Translations under genes and position numbers: made by a program | The notes under the pieces: generated by a model | Seen by the model: the letters and a program-made list of their open reading frames with translations, nothing else | Databases searched by the model: none | What the model was told of the DNA's origin: nothing | From: Caldilinea sp. CFX5 | GTDB lineage: Bacteria; Chloroflexota; Anaerolineae; Caldilineales; Caldilineaceae | DNA: 42,375 bases | Reading direction: 5' to 3' | Assembly (NCBI GenBank): GCA_021405325.1 | Contig: QWII01000127.1 | Coordinates: 1-42,375, forward strand | Shown: positions 1 through 8,016 of the stretch, in pieces | Layout of the letters: every line of letters begins with the position of its first letter | Position numbering within the stretch: position 1 is the first letter of the stretch

Positions 1-1
1 A

Positions 2-508
2 GCGCCGATTGCCGACCTGGTATTGCATGGCGGGCCGGAGTTGGTGGGCTATCTACTGGCGGCGTCGGGGGCAGGCGCGGTGGTAGGGGTTCTCTTTGTT
101 TCGCCGCTTCTGCAACGTGCGGAACGGGCGGGGATGGCATTGAGCGGGGCGTTACTTTGGTCGGGGCTGTGGCTGGTGCTGACGTCTTTCTTCACTTGGG
201 CGCCCTTGACCATTTTGGGCATCTTCTTTTGCAGCGTCAATATTCCGGTTGTCCTGGCCGGCGTCGGTGGGTTAGTGCAAATGCTGGCGCCCACTGATAT
301 GCGGGCGCGGCTGCTCAGTGTCTCCTCAATGCTTTCCACCGGCATCCAGCCCATTGGCGCGCTCTTGGTTGGCTGGCTGGGCCGTGTGCTGGGGCCGATG
401 GCTACGGTACGGGTCAATGGGCTGTTGATGACGGTGATTGCGTTATCGCTGTTGCTGTTGCATCGCGAATTTCGTAACTGGCGGGTGACGCGTACAACAA
501 CACCGTAG
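2..508 (+). CDS. MFS transporter, C-terminal part (cut by window edge)
   Basis: The reading frame is open from the left edge, so the true start lies outside the window and about half of a 12-helix protein is present. The visible part holds about five hydrophobic segments with Gly-rich helices, for example GAGAVVGVLF and IGALLVGWLGRVLG. It ends in a short basic tail (HREFRNWRVTR). A short motif with acid and Arg residues (APTDMRARLLSV) lies between helices. In EntS-type and macrolide-efflux-type MFS exporters the same position reads P.e.rGRv.s. From this I infer a drug or siderophore-type exporter of the inner membrane. The substrate cannot be told from the half protein. The next gene is convergent, 8 bases away. 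Confidence 0.8.
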   Translation, partial: APIADLVLHGGPELVGYLLAASGAGAVVGVLFVSPLLQRAERAGMALSGALLWSGLWLVLTSFFTWAPLTILGIFFCSVNIPVVLAGVGGLVQMLAPTDMRARLLSVSSMLSTGIQPIGALLVGWLGRVLGPMATVRVNGLLMTVIALSLLLLHREFRNWRVTRTTTP

Positions 509-516
509 CGGCCAGC

Positions 517-1002
517 TCAGATCAACCAATAGCCCTCATGTTTCAGCAACCACTCTTTGCGCCATAAGCCGCCGCCATAGCCGATCAGGGCGCCGTTGCT
601 GCCGATAATACGATGGCAGGGAGCAATAATGGAAATGGGGTTCTGTCCATTCGCCGCGCCCACCGCACGCACGGCTTTGGGGTTGCCCAGGGCATTGGCA
701 ATCGCCTGATAGGGAATCGTTTGCCCATAAGGCACCGTGAGCAACTGTTGCCAGACGCGTTGTTGAAACGCCGTGCCCACAAAGTGGAGCGGTAGGGTAA
801 AGACAGTGCGTGTGCCGGCGAAGTAGTCGGCGATCTGTTCAACCACGGTCGTGAGCAAGGGCGATGAGCTGTCCGGGTGGCGCGGCATCTCGACAAAGTA
901 GAGCGAGACTAGTGCGTCCGGCGTCACCCCCACTTCGATCAAGCCGATGGGCGATTGGTAATAGGCGTAGGCAAGCGGCGGCATCGCTGGTTGCTTTCTC
1001 AT
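517..1002 (-). CDS. ogt: Methylated-DNA--protein-cysteine methyltransferase
   Basis: This repairs O6-alkylguanine by moving the alkyl group onto its own cysteine in a single-turnover reaction. The 161-residue product has the N-terminal ribonuclease-like domain (YYQSPIGLIEVGV, about residues 12-70) and the C-terminal DNA-binding domain. The helix-turn-helix region (QRVWQQLLTVPYGQTIPYQAIA) is followed by NPKAVRAVGAANGQNP and the active-site motif PCHR, with the acceptor cysteine at residue 129. Length matches the Ogt/AGT family. The frame stays open upstream to 1098. I chose the ATG at 1002 because it has a GGAG 9 bases upstream and gives the family's usual N-terminus. An ATG at 1050 with AGGA upstream is a second candidate. 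It stands alone, convergent with the MFS gene. Confidence 0.9.
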   Translation of the reverse strand: MRKQPAMPPLAYAYYQSPIGLIEVGVTPDALVSLYFVEMPRHPDSSSPLLTTVVEQIADYFAGTRTVFTLPLHFVGTAFQQRVWQQLLTVPYGQTIPYQAIANALGNPKAVRAVGAANGQNPISIIAPCHRIIGSNGALIGYGGGLWRKEWLLKHEGYWLI

Positions 1003-1144
1003 TGGCTTTTGCTCCATCTTGTTGGTTAACCGTAAGCAAATTGCTGCCATAGTTGTCCTATGGTATTCTATCATCCGCCTACCGTGTGTTGAAATCATTC
1101 ACACAACAAATGGGGCAAATTCATAGATAAACCAAATGAAAGGC

Positions 1145-1204
1145 GCCTATTCCGTAGGGGCGTCCCTTGCGGGCGCCTGCAAGGGACGCCCCTACGGAAT
1201 AGGC
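1145..1204. repeat. 26-bp perfect palindrome (GTAGGGGCG-type element)
   Basis: Arms at 1145-1170 and 1179-1204 are perfect inverse complements separated by an 8-base loop. The arms carry the core GTAGGGGCGTCCCTTGC, which recurs in variant form at 7836-7855 and, degenerate, at 21709-21750. It sits in the 296-base gap between the divergent ogt and protease genes, which otherwise shows nothing recognisable. The form resembles small non-autonomous palindromic elements. A transcriptional role is possible but not shown. Confidence 0.8.
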
Positions 1205-1298
1205 GGAGTCTATCCGGTTTCTCTATCAGCTTTTCTCTGTGTTATTGATTGGATTGCCGGCGCAGACCGGCAATAGCTCATCAGGAGAATGTTCTGTT

Positions 1299-2933
1299 AT
1301 GCAACAAAAATTGATCAGCTTTGTTATCCTGGTTCTTTGCGCTCTCCTTTGGTTCACCTGGGTGCAAGACCAGGCAAACCCATCCATGGCCTGGGCGGCC
1401 CCGAACTTGCAACAGCCGGATGGCCCTGACGCACCGTCCATTGTCGGTGGTGTTGAAGCGCAACCCGGCGCCTGGCCCTGGGCCGCAGCACTCGTCTCGG
1501 CTGGAGATCCGGACGCTTTCAATGGACAGTTTTGTGGCGGCGCTTTGATCGACCCCGTTTGGGTTCTGTCGGCGGCCCATTGCACCTTTGACAGTAATGA
1601 CTCGTTGCTCCAGCCGGCCCAAGTCAATGTGGTGATTGGTCGTCATCGTCTGTCAACCAACACAGGACAAAGAATCCCGGTGGTGAAAATTGTCCGCCAC
1701 CCTGACTATCAACATGGCGCAAACTATGATAACGATGTCGCTCTTTTCCAATTGGCTTCACCGGCGGCAGCCACCCCCATCAAGTTTATCGATGCGCAAA
1801 TGACCGCGTTCGATGCCCCCAATCGCCCGGTGACGGTCATCGGTTGGGGACTGATCGCCAGCGGCGGCGCCGCTAGTGATGTGCTGCGACAAGTCGAAAT
1901 CCCGCTGGTCGATCTGACCACCTGTCGCCTCTCCTACGGTGTCTTTGACGGTGATGTTACGGATAATATGTTGTGCGCCGGTCTAAAAGCCGGCGGCAAG
2001 GATTCCTGTCAGGGCGATAGCGGCGGGCCGCTCATGACCTTTGACACTGGCAGTAATAGCTGGAAGCAAGTGGGAATTGTCAGTTGGGGTGAAGGTTGCG
2101 CAGCGCCCAATTACTATGGCGTCTACACCAAAATCGCCCGCTATGCCGACTGGGTGGCGCAACAGATTCCCCAACTAGCCACGCCCACCCCCACGCCAAC
2201 CAACACCTCAACCCCGACCGCCACCCCGACGCCAACCGTCACCGGCACCCGCCCGGCGACCGCGACGCCCACCACGACCGCCACCCCGACCGCCACCCCA
2301 ACCCGTCCGCCGGGCGCCATGTTTATGCCCATTGTTGCTAACCAAGTTTTCTTGAGCTTGGGCAATAGCAATTTCGAGGCGGGCGCTACAAGCTGGAAAG
2401 AGTTCTCACTGCGCAATGCTAAGTTGGTCGTCAAAGCTGAGACGGCCAAAATCGCCGCCCACAGTGGTCTCTGGATTAGTTATCTGGCCGGCTTAAATAG
2501 GGAAGTTTCCTTTGTCAATCAGAAGATCACCTTGCCGCGGCAGCAGGCCGGGTTGCAATTCTGGTACTGGATCTCGTCAAATGATGATTGCGGTTTTGAT
2601 TTTGGTGGCATCCTGGTCAACAGCGTGGTCGTGGACAAATTTGACCTTTGCACCACTACAGCAACCAAGGGCTGGAAGTTGCGTACTGTCAATCTCAACA
2701 CCTATGCCGGTCAAACCGTTGAATTACAAATCCGTGCCGAGACCGATTCCTTTGGCCCCAGCATCTTGCTGATTGATGACGTTGCTCTCAGCGGAACCTT
2801 CCAGGCTGCCGAACTCGCCCCCCCTGTTGATCTCCCCGTCGAACCACTGGTCAAAGGCGATGACAGCGTCCAATCTGCTGAGCAGTCTCCGGAACCGGAT
2901 GGAATTCGGCTCTGGACACCGGCGGAACGGTAA
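1299..2933 (+). CDS. Secreted trypsin-like serine protease (S1A) with C-terminal beta domain
   Basis: The protein has 544 residues. A signal peptide (hydrophobic residues 5-20, cleavage near AWA-AP at about 33) is followed by a short propeptide and the mature N-terminus IVGG at residue 48. The chymotrypsin-fold domain (48-295) has the full triad: His94 in SAAHC, Asp146 in NDVALF and Ser241 in GDSGGP. Asp235 lies six residues before the serine, which in this family gives cleavage after Arg or Lys. The residue before IVGG is Ser, so activation by trypsin itself is unlikely. A Thr/Pro-rich linker (about 300-345) leads to a roughly 170-residue domain that resembles jelly-roll carbohydrate-binding or MAM-like modules. 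I chose the ATG at 1299, with AGGAG upstream, over the 1239 codon because it begins the signal peptide directly. Confidence 0.9.
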   Translation: MQQKLISFVILVLCALLWFTWVQDQANPSMAWAAPNLQQPDGPDAPSIVGGVEAQPGAWPWAAALVSAGDPDAFNGQFCGGALIDPVWVLSAAHCTFDSNDSLLQPAQVNVVIGRHRLSTNTGQRIPVVKIVRHPDYQHGANYDNDVALFQLASPAAATPIKFIDAQMTAFDAPNRPVTVIGWGLIASGGAASDVLRQVEIPLVDLTTCRLSYGVFDGDVTDNMLCAGLKAGGKDSCQGDSGGPLMTFDTGSNSWKQVGIVSWGEGCAAPNYYGVYTKIARYADWVAQQIPQLATPTPTPTNTSTPTATPTPTVTGTRPATATPTTTATPTATPTRPPGAMFMPIVANQVFLSLGNSNFEAGATSWKEFSLRNAKLVVKAETAKIAAHSGLWISYLAGLNREVSFVNQKITLPRQQAGLQFWYWISSNDDCGFDFGGILVNSVVVDKFDLCTTTATKGWKLRTVNLNTYAGQTVELQIRAETDSFGPSILLIDDVALSGTFQAAELAPPVDLPVEPLVKGDDSVQSAEQSPEPDGIRLWTPAER

Positions 2934-2934
2934 G

Positions 2935-3007
2935 GCACGAGACACGAGACACGAGACACGAGACACGAGACACGAGACACGAGACACGAGACACGAGACA
3001 CGAGACA
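2935..3007. repeat. 7-bp tandem repeat (GACACGA), about 10 copies
   Basis: It starts two bases after the protease stop codon. The unit is repeated without variation and then gives way to a 20-base spacer. With the neighbouring 8-bp array it fills the gap between two convergent genes. Confidence 0.9.
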
Positions 3008-3021
3008 TAATCGTCGATTTC

Positions 3022-3101
3022 TCTGTCTCCTTGTCTCCTTGTCTCCTTGTCTCCTTGTCTCCTTGTCTCCTTGTCTCCTTGTCTCGTGTCTCCTTGTCTC
3101 C
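3022..3101. repeat. 8-bp tandem repeat (TTGTCTCC), about 9-10 copies
   Basis: The array ends on the stop codon (3101-3103) of the leftward hydrolase gene. One unit near 3083-3090 reads CTCGTGTC, the complement of the unit in the neighbouring 7-bp array. The two arrays share GAGACA/TGTCTC and can pair imperfectly, so transcripts of either convergent gene could form a long hairpin there. Function as a terminator is inference. Confidence 0.9.
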
Positions 3102-4309
3102 TACGGCTGAACGGCCAGGGGCAAATAGGCGCGCTGGGCAGGTTGGTAAGCGGGCGGGTTGTCGACGAGCGTGACCAGGCGGGTGAAGGCGCCGAGGACA
3201 TCGAAGGTGCTGAAACGGCAGTGACCATAAGCCGGGACGGTGATCACTTCATGGAGGGCGATATTGTCGGCGGCGATGGTCTTGCCGCGATAGAGCGTGA
3301 CCTGCCAGGAGGGGACAATCGGATCCCCAGTGGTGTGCAGGGTGATCAGCGGTTTGGTCAGATGCCCGCTGGTTTCGTACTGGGCGAGCGCGGTCAGCGC
3401 AGCCTGGTCGGCGCTGAAACGGGCGACTTGTTGGTTGAGTTGCGCTAGGTCGAGCGACGGATTGACCAGCCCCTGCCCATAGCGTCGTGTCTGGTTGTCA
3501 AAGGGCCGACCGCCTAGCTTCGTTGTGGCGTCATTGGTGGCAAAGACGTTGTACCAGAGCAGGTCAGCAATGCTCTGTTCTTTGGTTGCACTATTGTTGC
3601 TGTCAAAGGGCGTCTGGCTAATGGTCAACAGTTGTGAAATGGCGGTGGTATTGGTAATCGCTGTCAGCGCCGGTTTGACGGTATTCGTATAGTAACTAGT
3701 CTCCCAAGTGGTCAACAGATCTGCCGGGATCGCAATGGGGGTGGGCGGCATGACACCGGGGAGGAAATGATCAAAGAGGACGCGAAAATCGCCAAAGTAG
3801 TTGACTTGGTCGCGGAAGCTGCCATACGGCCCACACATCGCCAACCCGCCATCAAATAACTCCGGGTGGCGTTCGAGGGCGAGGGCGGTAATCGCGCCGC
3901 CTTCCGAAACCCCAACCAACATCACTTTCGCCGGCGTACCTTTGCGGGCTTTGAAAATCGCGACGACATCCACCAAATCGGCGATGCCTTCCTGGATCGC
4001 CAGCCCATTGGTGCTGTAACCGCTGGTGGCAAAGGCATAGCCTTGATTGGTCACTAGCTGGTCAACGCTAAAGTCACTGCCGGGTAGACGCATCTGATCT
4101 TCGGGAATGCCGACGGGGCGGGTGGGGGAGACGTAGCCGTGAGCATAGACAATCAGGCGATTGTTCCATTGCGTCGGCATACAGATGCGGTAGGTAGCGC
4201 CGCTGCTTTGCAAGCCATCTTCACAGGTCAGCGGGGCGGTGGCTTGGAGTGGTTGCGGGAGAAAAAGACAAGAACAGAGGAGTAGAGCCAACCAGCGCGC
4301 CCCTAGCAT
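3101..4309 (-). CDS. Secreted alpha/beta hydrolase
   Basis: The product has 402 residues. A signal peptide (MLGARWLALLLCSCLFLPQ, cleavage near LQA-TA) is followed by an alpha/beta-hydrolase fold. Visible parts are YAHGYV after strand 3 (oxyanion region), the nucleophile elbow GVSEGG with Ser135, a candidate acid in TTGDPIVP, and the catalytic His in YGHCRF near the C-terminus. A cap-like insertion of about 120 residues separates the elbow from the acid. No lipase or esterase subfamily could be assigned; an esterase or peptidase role outside the cell is inferred. The frame is open to 4417, but the ATG at 4309 has AGAGG upstream and starts the signal peptide, and the extension would run through interleaved inverted repeats. 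Confidence 0.8.
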   Translation of the reverse strand: MLGARWLALLLCSCLFLPQPLQATAPLTCEDGLQSSGATYRICMPTQWNNRLIVYAHGYVSPTRPVGIPEDQMRLPGSDFSVDQLVTNQGYAFATSGYSTNGLAIQEGIADLVDVVAIFKARKGTPAKVMLVGVSEGGAITALALERHPELFDGGLAMCGPYGSFRDQVNYFGDFRVLFDHFLPGVMPPTPIAIPADLLTTWETSYYTNTVKPALTAITNTTAISQLLTISQTPFDSNNSATKEQSIADLLWYNVFATNDATTKLGGRPFDNQTRRYGQGLVNPSLDLAQLNQQVARFSADQAALTALAQYETSGHLTKPLITLHTTGDPIVPSWQVTLYRGKTIAADNIALHEVITVPAYGHCRFSTFDVLGAFTRLVTLVDNPPAYQPAQRAYLPLAVQP

Positions 4310-4320
4310 AATGCGCCTCT

Positions 4321-4390
4321 TTGTATACCGACGAGCGCCGGGAAGTAACACTGTATACAAGAAGAATGGGTTACTTCCCGTGCTGCTCGT
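4321..4390. promoter_or_regulatory. Interleaved inverted repeats upstream of the hydrolase gene
   Basis: Pair A is TTGTATAC at 4321-4328 with GTATACAA at 4353-4360. Pair B is ACGAGC plus CGGGAAGTAAC (4331-4349) with GTTACTTCCCG plus GCTCGT (4370-4390). The left arm of B lies inside A and the right arm outside. The two helices therefore form either a pseudoknot or alternative structures. The block ends 11 bases before the start codon of the leftward hydrolase, where a leader control element or a protein-binding site would sit. Confidence 0.5.
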
Positions 4391-4419
4391 GAGTATATAT
4401 TGTTGTTTTCCCGGCATAG

Positions 4420-4698
4420 TTAATAAGATGCCTCGTTGCGTTGCAACTCGCGAATGGTTTTGTTGTAGAGGCTGCGAAAGATCATGGGGGCGCCGGCCAC
4501 CACAAAGGCGGTTGCCAGTTTATACCAATACTCTTTGGGAATGATCAGGCGCAAGACGCTTAGCACGATGCCGGTGCCAATGCAAACCGTGGCCCAGGTA
4601 TACTGGTCGGTAAACTTTTTGCCCATTGTTGTATTCAGGCCGATTGCGTACAAAGACGAAATCAGCCCGATAATGGTATATGATTCCAAACTACGCAT
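4420..4698 (-). CDS. Small membrane protein of unknown function
   Basis: I do not recognise this 92-residue protein. It has two or three hydrophobic stretches (YTIIGLISSLYAIGL, ATVCIGTGIVLSVLRLII, LATAFVVAGAPMIF) and a polar C-terminus (NKTIRELQRNEASY), so it is probably an inner-membrane protein. The frame is open to 4824. The ATG at 4698 has AAAGGA eight bases upstream, while the 42-residue extension looks unlike the rest, so I chose 4698. It lies upstream of the hydrolase gene on the same strand with a 110-base gap, so co-transcription is possible. Confidence 0.55.
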   Translation of the reverse strand: MRSLESYTIIGLISSLYAIGLNTTMGKKFTDQYTWATVCIGTGIVLSVLRLIIPKEYWYKLATAFVVAGAPMIFRSLYNKTIRELQRNEASY

Positions 4699-4862
4699 CG
4701 ATAAATCCTTTGAGTTGTTTAGGATTGGGTCAGTCGGATTAACGAAGATTGACCTACTCAGTATACGTAATTTGGCGTAAAATCCATAATTTTTTGTCGT
4801 GTTGATTGCAATCTTCTCTTTCATCTCTCGTCACCTTGGCGGTATCATTGGTTGGTTCGGCG

Positions 4863-4911
4863 GTTGGTTGGTGCGGTGGTTTCGACAAGCTCAACCACCG
4901 TACCAACCAAC
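4863..4911. repeat. 19-bp inverted repeat with TTCGACAAGCTCA core
   Basis: Arms at 4863-4881 and 4893-4911 pair with one mismatch around TTCGACAAGCT. A related core, CTGAGCTTGCCGAAG, appears at 28571-28585. This kind of core is common in dispersed bacterial palindromic repeats. It fills part of the 322-base gap between the small membrane protein and mmuM; nothing else was recognised there. Confidence 0.7.
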
Positions 4912-5020
4912 TTCTACCACTGGGTTGAACTGATACCTACAGTAACGTCAAACGGTGAAAATTGTTTCCCGAAAATAGGTGGTGTACTCTGGAAGAATTA
5001 CAAGCGCTAATGAAGGGGTA

Positions 5021-5980
5021 ATGAACGTGTTCGATCCATTGCAACCATTGCTTGCCCGCAAACCTGTGGTGATTCTAGATGGCGCCCTGGCAACTGAATT
5101 GGAGCGACGTGGCGCTGATCTAAAAGATCCCCTCTGGTCGGCCAAGATTTTGCTGGAAGAACCGGCGTTAATCCGCCGGCTTCACTACGATTACTTTGTT
5201 GCCGGCGCCGATGTCGCCATCACGGCCAGCTATCAGGCCACTTTTCCCGGCCTGGCGGCGCGTGGCTTGGATGCCGAGCAGAGCGCCGCGCTCATGCGTT
5301 TGAGTGTCCGGCTTGCCACCGAGGCGCGCGACGACTATCGCACCCACCATGCCGACGACCCGGCGGCGCAGCGCCCTTTGCTGGTTGCCGCCTCGGTTGG
5401 TCCCTATGGCGCGTATCTGCATGATGGTTCGGAATATCGCGGCGATTATGGCTTGACGGTGGCGGAATTGATGGACTGGCATCGCCCACGGCTGGCTGTG
5501 TTGGCAACCAGCGGCGCTGATCTGCTGGCTTGTGAGACCATTCCCAGCCTAGCCGAGGGTGAAGCCTTGGTGCGGCTATTGGCGGAATTTCCGGATACCG
5601 CCGCCTGGCTCAGTTTCAGTTGTGCGGATGGCGAACATGTTTGTCATGGTGAACGCTTTGCCGATTGTGTGGCCCTGGCCGCCGTCAGTCCCCAGATTGT
5701 CGCGATTGGCGTCAACTGCACACCGCCGCGTTATATCGAACCGCTCCTGCAACAGGCCGCGACCGTCACCCAAAAACCGCTGCTCACCTATCCCAACAGC
5801 GGCGAGCGTTGGGACGCTGCCGCCCAGTGCTGGCTCCCCGGCAGCGGCGTGGCCGACTTTGCCGCCGCCGCGGTGCGCTGGTACAGCGCCGGCGCCCGTA
5901 TCATCGGCGGCTGTTGCCGCACCACCCCGGCGGATATTGCGGCCCTGTCTCGCCTCACCCCTTCACCGCTCCCGCCGTAA
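5021..5980 (+). CDS. mmuM: Homocysteine S-methyltransferase
   Basis: It makes methionine by moving a methyl group from S-methylmethionine (or SAM) to homocysteine in the cytoplasm. The 319-residue protein has the family's start [14 protein letters not shown], the substrate region [11 protein letters not shown], the ACETIPS motif, and the three zinc-binding cysteines: Cys233 in GVNCTPP and Cys298-Cys299 in GGCCRT. Length matches the stand-alone MmuM family (about 310), with no cobalamin domains. The ATG at 5021 has GAAGGGG just upstream; the 4979 codon would add 14 unsupported residues. Its 3' end overlaps the convergent permease gene by 26 bases. A GTG-rich AT-poor region upstream shows no clear riboswitch. 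Confidence 0.92.
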   Translation: MNVFDPLQPLLARKPVVILDGALATELERRGADLKDPLWSAKILLEEPALIRRLHYDYFVAGADVAITASYQATFPGLAARGLDAEQSAALMRLSVRLATEARDDYRTHHADDPAAQRPLLVAASVGPYGAYLHDGSEYRGDYGLTVAELMDWHRPRLAVLATSGADLLACETIPSLAEGEALVRLLAEFPDTAAWLSFSCADGEHVCHGERFADCVALAAVSPQIVAIGVNCTPPRYIEPLLQQAATVTQKPLLTYPNSGERWDAAAQCWLPGSGVADFAAAAVRWYSAGARIIGGCCRTTPADIAALSRLTPSPLPP

Positions 5981-6803
5981 GGCCCTCGACCAGCCGCTGT
6001 TGGAAGAGCAGCACCAGCACCACCAGGGGGACGGTGACGACGACGGCGGCGGCCATAATGTCACCCCACGGAATCTGAAACTCCTGCTCGCCGGCGAAGA
6101 GGGCAATGGCCGGTGGAACGGTGCGCGCATTGGGGGTGAGCGTGAAGGTCAGCGCATAGAGAAATTCATTCCAGGCTGAGATAAAGGTCAACAATCCGGT
6201 TGTCACCAGACCGGGGGCGGTTAAAGGGAGGAGGATCAAATAAAACGTCTGGAAGGTGGTGGCGCCATCGACATAGGCCGCCTGCTCTAACTCCGCCGGC
6301 AGGCTCTTGAAGAAATTGCTCAACACCCAAACCGTAAAGGGCAGTGAAAAGGTCATATAGGTCATGATCAGCGCCCACGGCGTGTTGTAGATGCCCAAAC
6401 TGCGCACCATCGTAAAGAGCGCGCCCAGAATGGCAATGGCCGGAAACATGGTCATTGAGAGGATCAGGTAGAGCATGGCGTTGCGCCCGCGGAAACGAAG
6501 CCGCCCCAGGGCATAGGCGCCAAAGGAGCCAATCAGCAGTGAGAGCAGCACCGTTGACCCGGCCACCAGGACGGAATTGCCTAGCGCCCGCATAAAATCC
6601 GGGTTGTTGAAGACCGTGCGGTAGGAAGCGAGGGTGGGGGTTGCCGGGAAGTAGCGCACCGGTGTGGTGAACAGTTGATTGGGCGGCGTGATCGAAGAGA
6701 CAACCGCCCAATAAAAGGGAAAGAGCGTATAGAAGATGATCAAGAGAATAATCCCCCAAAAGAGGATGTCGCGCACAAGTTTCACCACGGATCGGCCGGC
6801 CAT
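5955..6803 (-). CDS. Sugar ABC transporter permease (MalG type)
   Basis: This is the second inner-membrane permease of a CUT1-type carbohydrate importer, 282 residues with six predicted helices. The cytoplasmic EAA loop that docks with the ATPase is visible as [18 protein letters not shown] followed by LPLTAPGL. The N-terminus ([18 protein letters not shown]) and the order relative to the other permease are typical of MalG. The start ATG overlaps the stop of the upstream permease by one base (TAATG), so the two are translationally coupled. No ATP-binding gene is nearby; many CUT1 systems use a shared ATPase encoded elsewhere. Confidence 0.93.
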   Translation of the reverse strand: MAGRSVVKLVRDILFWGIILLIIFYTLFPFYWAVVSSITPPNQLFTTPVRYFPATPTLASYRTVFNNPDFMRALGNSVLVAGSTVLLSLLIGSFGAYALGRLRFRGRNAMLYLILSMTMFPAIAILGALFTMVRSLGIYNTPWALIMTYMTFSLPFTVWVLSNFFKSLPAELEQAAYVDGATTFQTFYLILLPLTAPGLVTTGLLTFISAWNEFLYALTFTLTPNARTVPPAIALFAGEQEFQIPWGDIMAAAVVVTVPLVVLVLLFQQRLVEGLTAGAVKG

Positions 6804-7768
6804 TACGTTTTCTCCTCACGAAAGATTAAAGTAACATACAAGATCACAAAAATGCCGATGACCAGGAAGATCGCCACACTGATGGTAGAGCCATAGCCCA
6901 TCCGCTGAAACTGGATCAGATGGCGCTGATTGTAGGTCGCCATGCTCTCCGTCCCAAAAGCGCCGCTGGTCATAATCCAGACCAGATCAAAGACCCGCAG
7001 CGCATCGAGGGTGCGGAAGATTAGGGCGACGACAATCGCCGGCCGTAGCATGGGTAGCGTAATGGTCCAAAATTGTCGCCAGCGATTCGCCCCGTCCACT
7101 GCCGCCGCTTCATAGATGTCGCCGGGAATCAATTGCAACCCGGCCAGGAGCAGCAGCGCCATAAAGGGGGTCGTCTTCCAGATATCGACCGCCACCAAGG
7201 CCCAAAGCGCTGTATCGGCACGGGCTATCCAGGCGATCTTCTGAGGCAAGAGGGGAATGATCCGAGTGAAGAAATCGTTGATCACGCCGAAGACATCGTT
7301 GTACATCCAGTTCCACATCTGCGAAGAGATGGCCGTGGGAATGGCCCACGGCACCAGCATCGCCGTGCGCATGAGACCGCGACCGGGAAATTTGCTGTTG
7401 ACCACCAGCGCAATCAGCAACCCCAGCACCAACTCAAAGGCGACCGAGACCACCGTAAAGCGCACCGTATTCCAGACGGCCTCCCACCAGTTGCTGTCAC
7501 CCAGCAGGCGGCTATAGTTGGCCAGACCCACAAATTCCCAGGCACGCGCGCTACCCAACCGGGCGTCAAAGAAGGTAACGTAAATCGTCCCGGCAAGGGG
7601 ATAAAATGCCACGCCGATGACCACAATGAGAGTCGGCAACAAAAAGAGCCAGGCCAACCGTTCTTGCCGTTTCGCCTGTGCGCTCAGGCCGCTGCGGCGG
7701 GGGATTGCCCTTCGCGTCGTCGCTCTTGCCATATCTGTTGTCGCCAAAGCCAAGCTCCTTCCTGGCAT
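6803..7768 (-). CDS. Sugar ABC transporter permease (MalF type)
   Basis: This is the first permease of the same importer, 321 residues, with an N-terminal basic tail and six helices beginning at AWLFLLPTLIVVIG. The EAA loop reads EAAAVDGANRWRQFWTITLP, and the helix LVPWAIPTAISSQMWNWM is characteristic of the MalF branch. The start at 7768 has no clear ribosome-binding site. An in-frame ATG at 7732 has AGGAAGGAG too far upstream, so the exact start is uncertain. A 248-base gap with a palindromic element separates it from the binding-protein gene upstream. Confidence 0.92.
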   Translation of the reverse strand: MPGRSLALATTDMARATTRRAIPRRSGLSAQAKRQERLAWLFLLPTLIVVIGVAFYPLAGTIYVTFFDARLGSARAWEFVGLANYSRLLGDSNWWEAVWNTVRFTVVSVAFELVLGLLIALVVNSKFPGRGLMRTAMLVPWAIPTAISSQMWNWMYNDVFGVINDFFTRIIPLLPQKIAWIARADTALWALVAVDIWKTTPFMALLLLAGLQLIPGDIYEAAAVDGANRWRQFWTITLPMLRPAIVVALIFRTLDALRVFDLVWIMTSGAFGTESMATYNQRHLIQFQRMGYGSTISVAIFLVIGIFVILYVTLIFREEKT

Positions 7769-7811
7769 GAATGGTTGAACGAGGATTGTAGGTGCGGTTA
7801 CATGAATGTTG

Positions 7812-7939
7812 CGAAAATAACCCGGTAATTATCTCGTAGGGGCGTACCCTTGCGGTCGCCCCATGCTCGCCGGCGAGCATAGGGCGACCGCAAGGGTCGG
7901 TGGCCTTCTAGGCGCCTACAGGGATTACCGAAACAATTT
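7812..7939. repeat. MITE-like palindromic element between binding protein and permeases
   Basis: The centre is a 52-base near-perfect palindrome without a loop (arms 7846-7871 and 7872-7897, one mismatch). The outer ends are CGAAAATAACCCGGTAA on the left and ATTACCGAAACAATTTC on the right. The same outer ends bracket the element at 38779-38879, so the two look like copies of one family with different interiors. The inner GTAGGGGCG also links it to the 1145-1204 palindrome. It lies within the ABC operon, in the leftward transcript between the binding protein and the permeases. Confidence 0.7.
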
Positions 7940-8016
7940 CCTAACGCTCATCAAACCGCACTGGGTGATTAAGTATTCGTGCTCAGACCAATCACCTAAT
8001 CACCTACTACTCTTTG

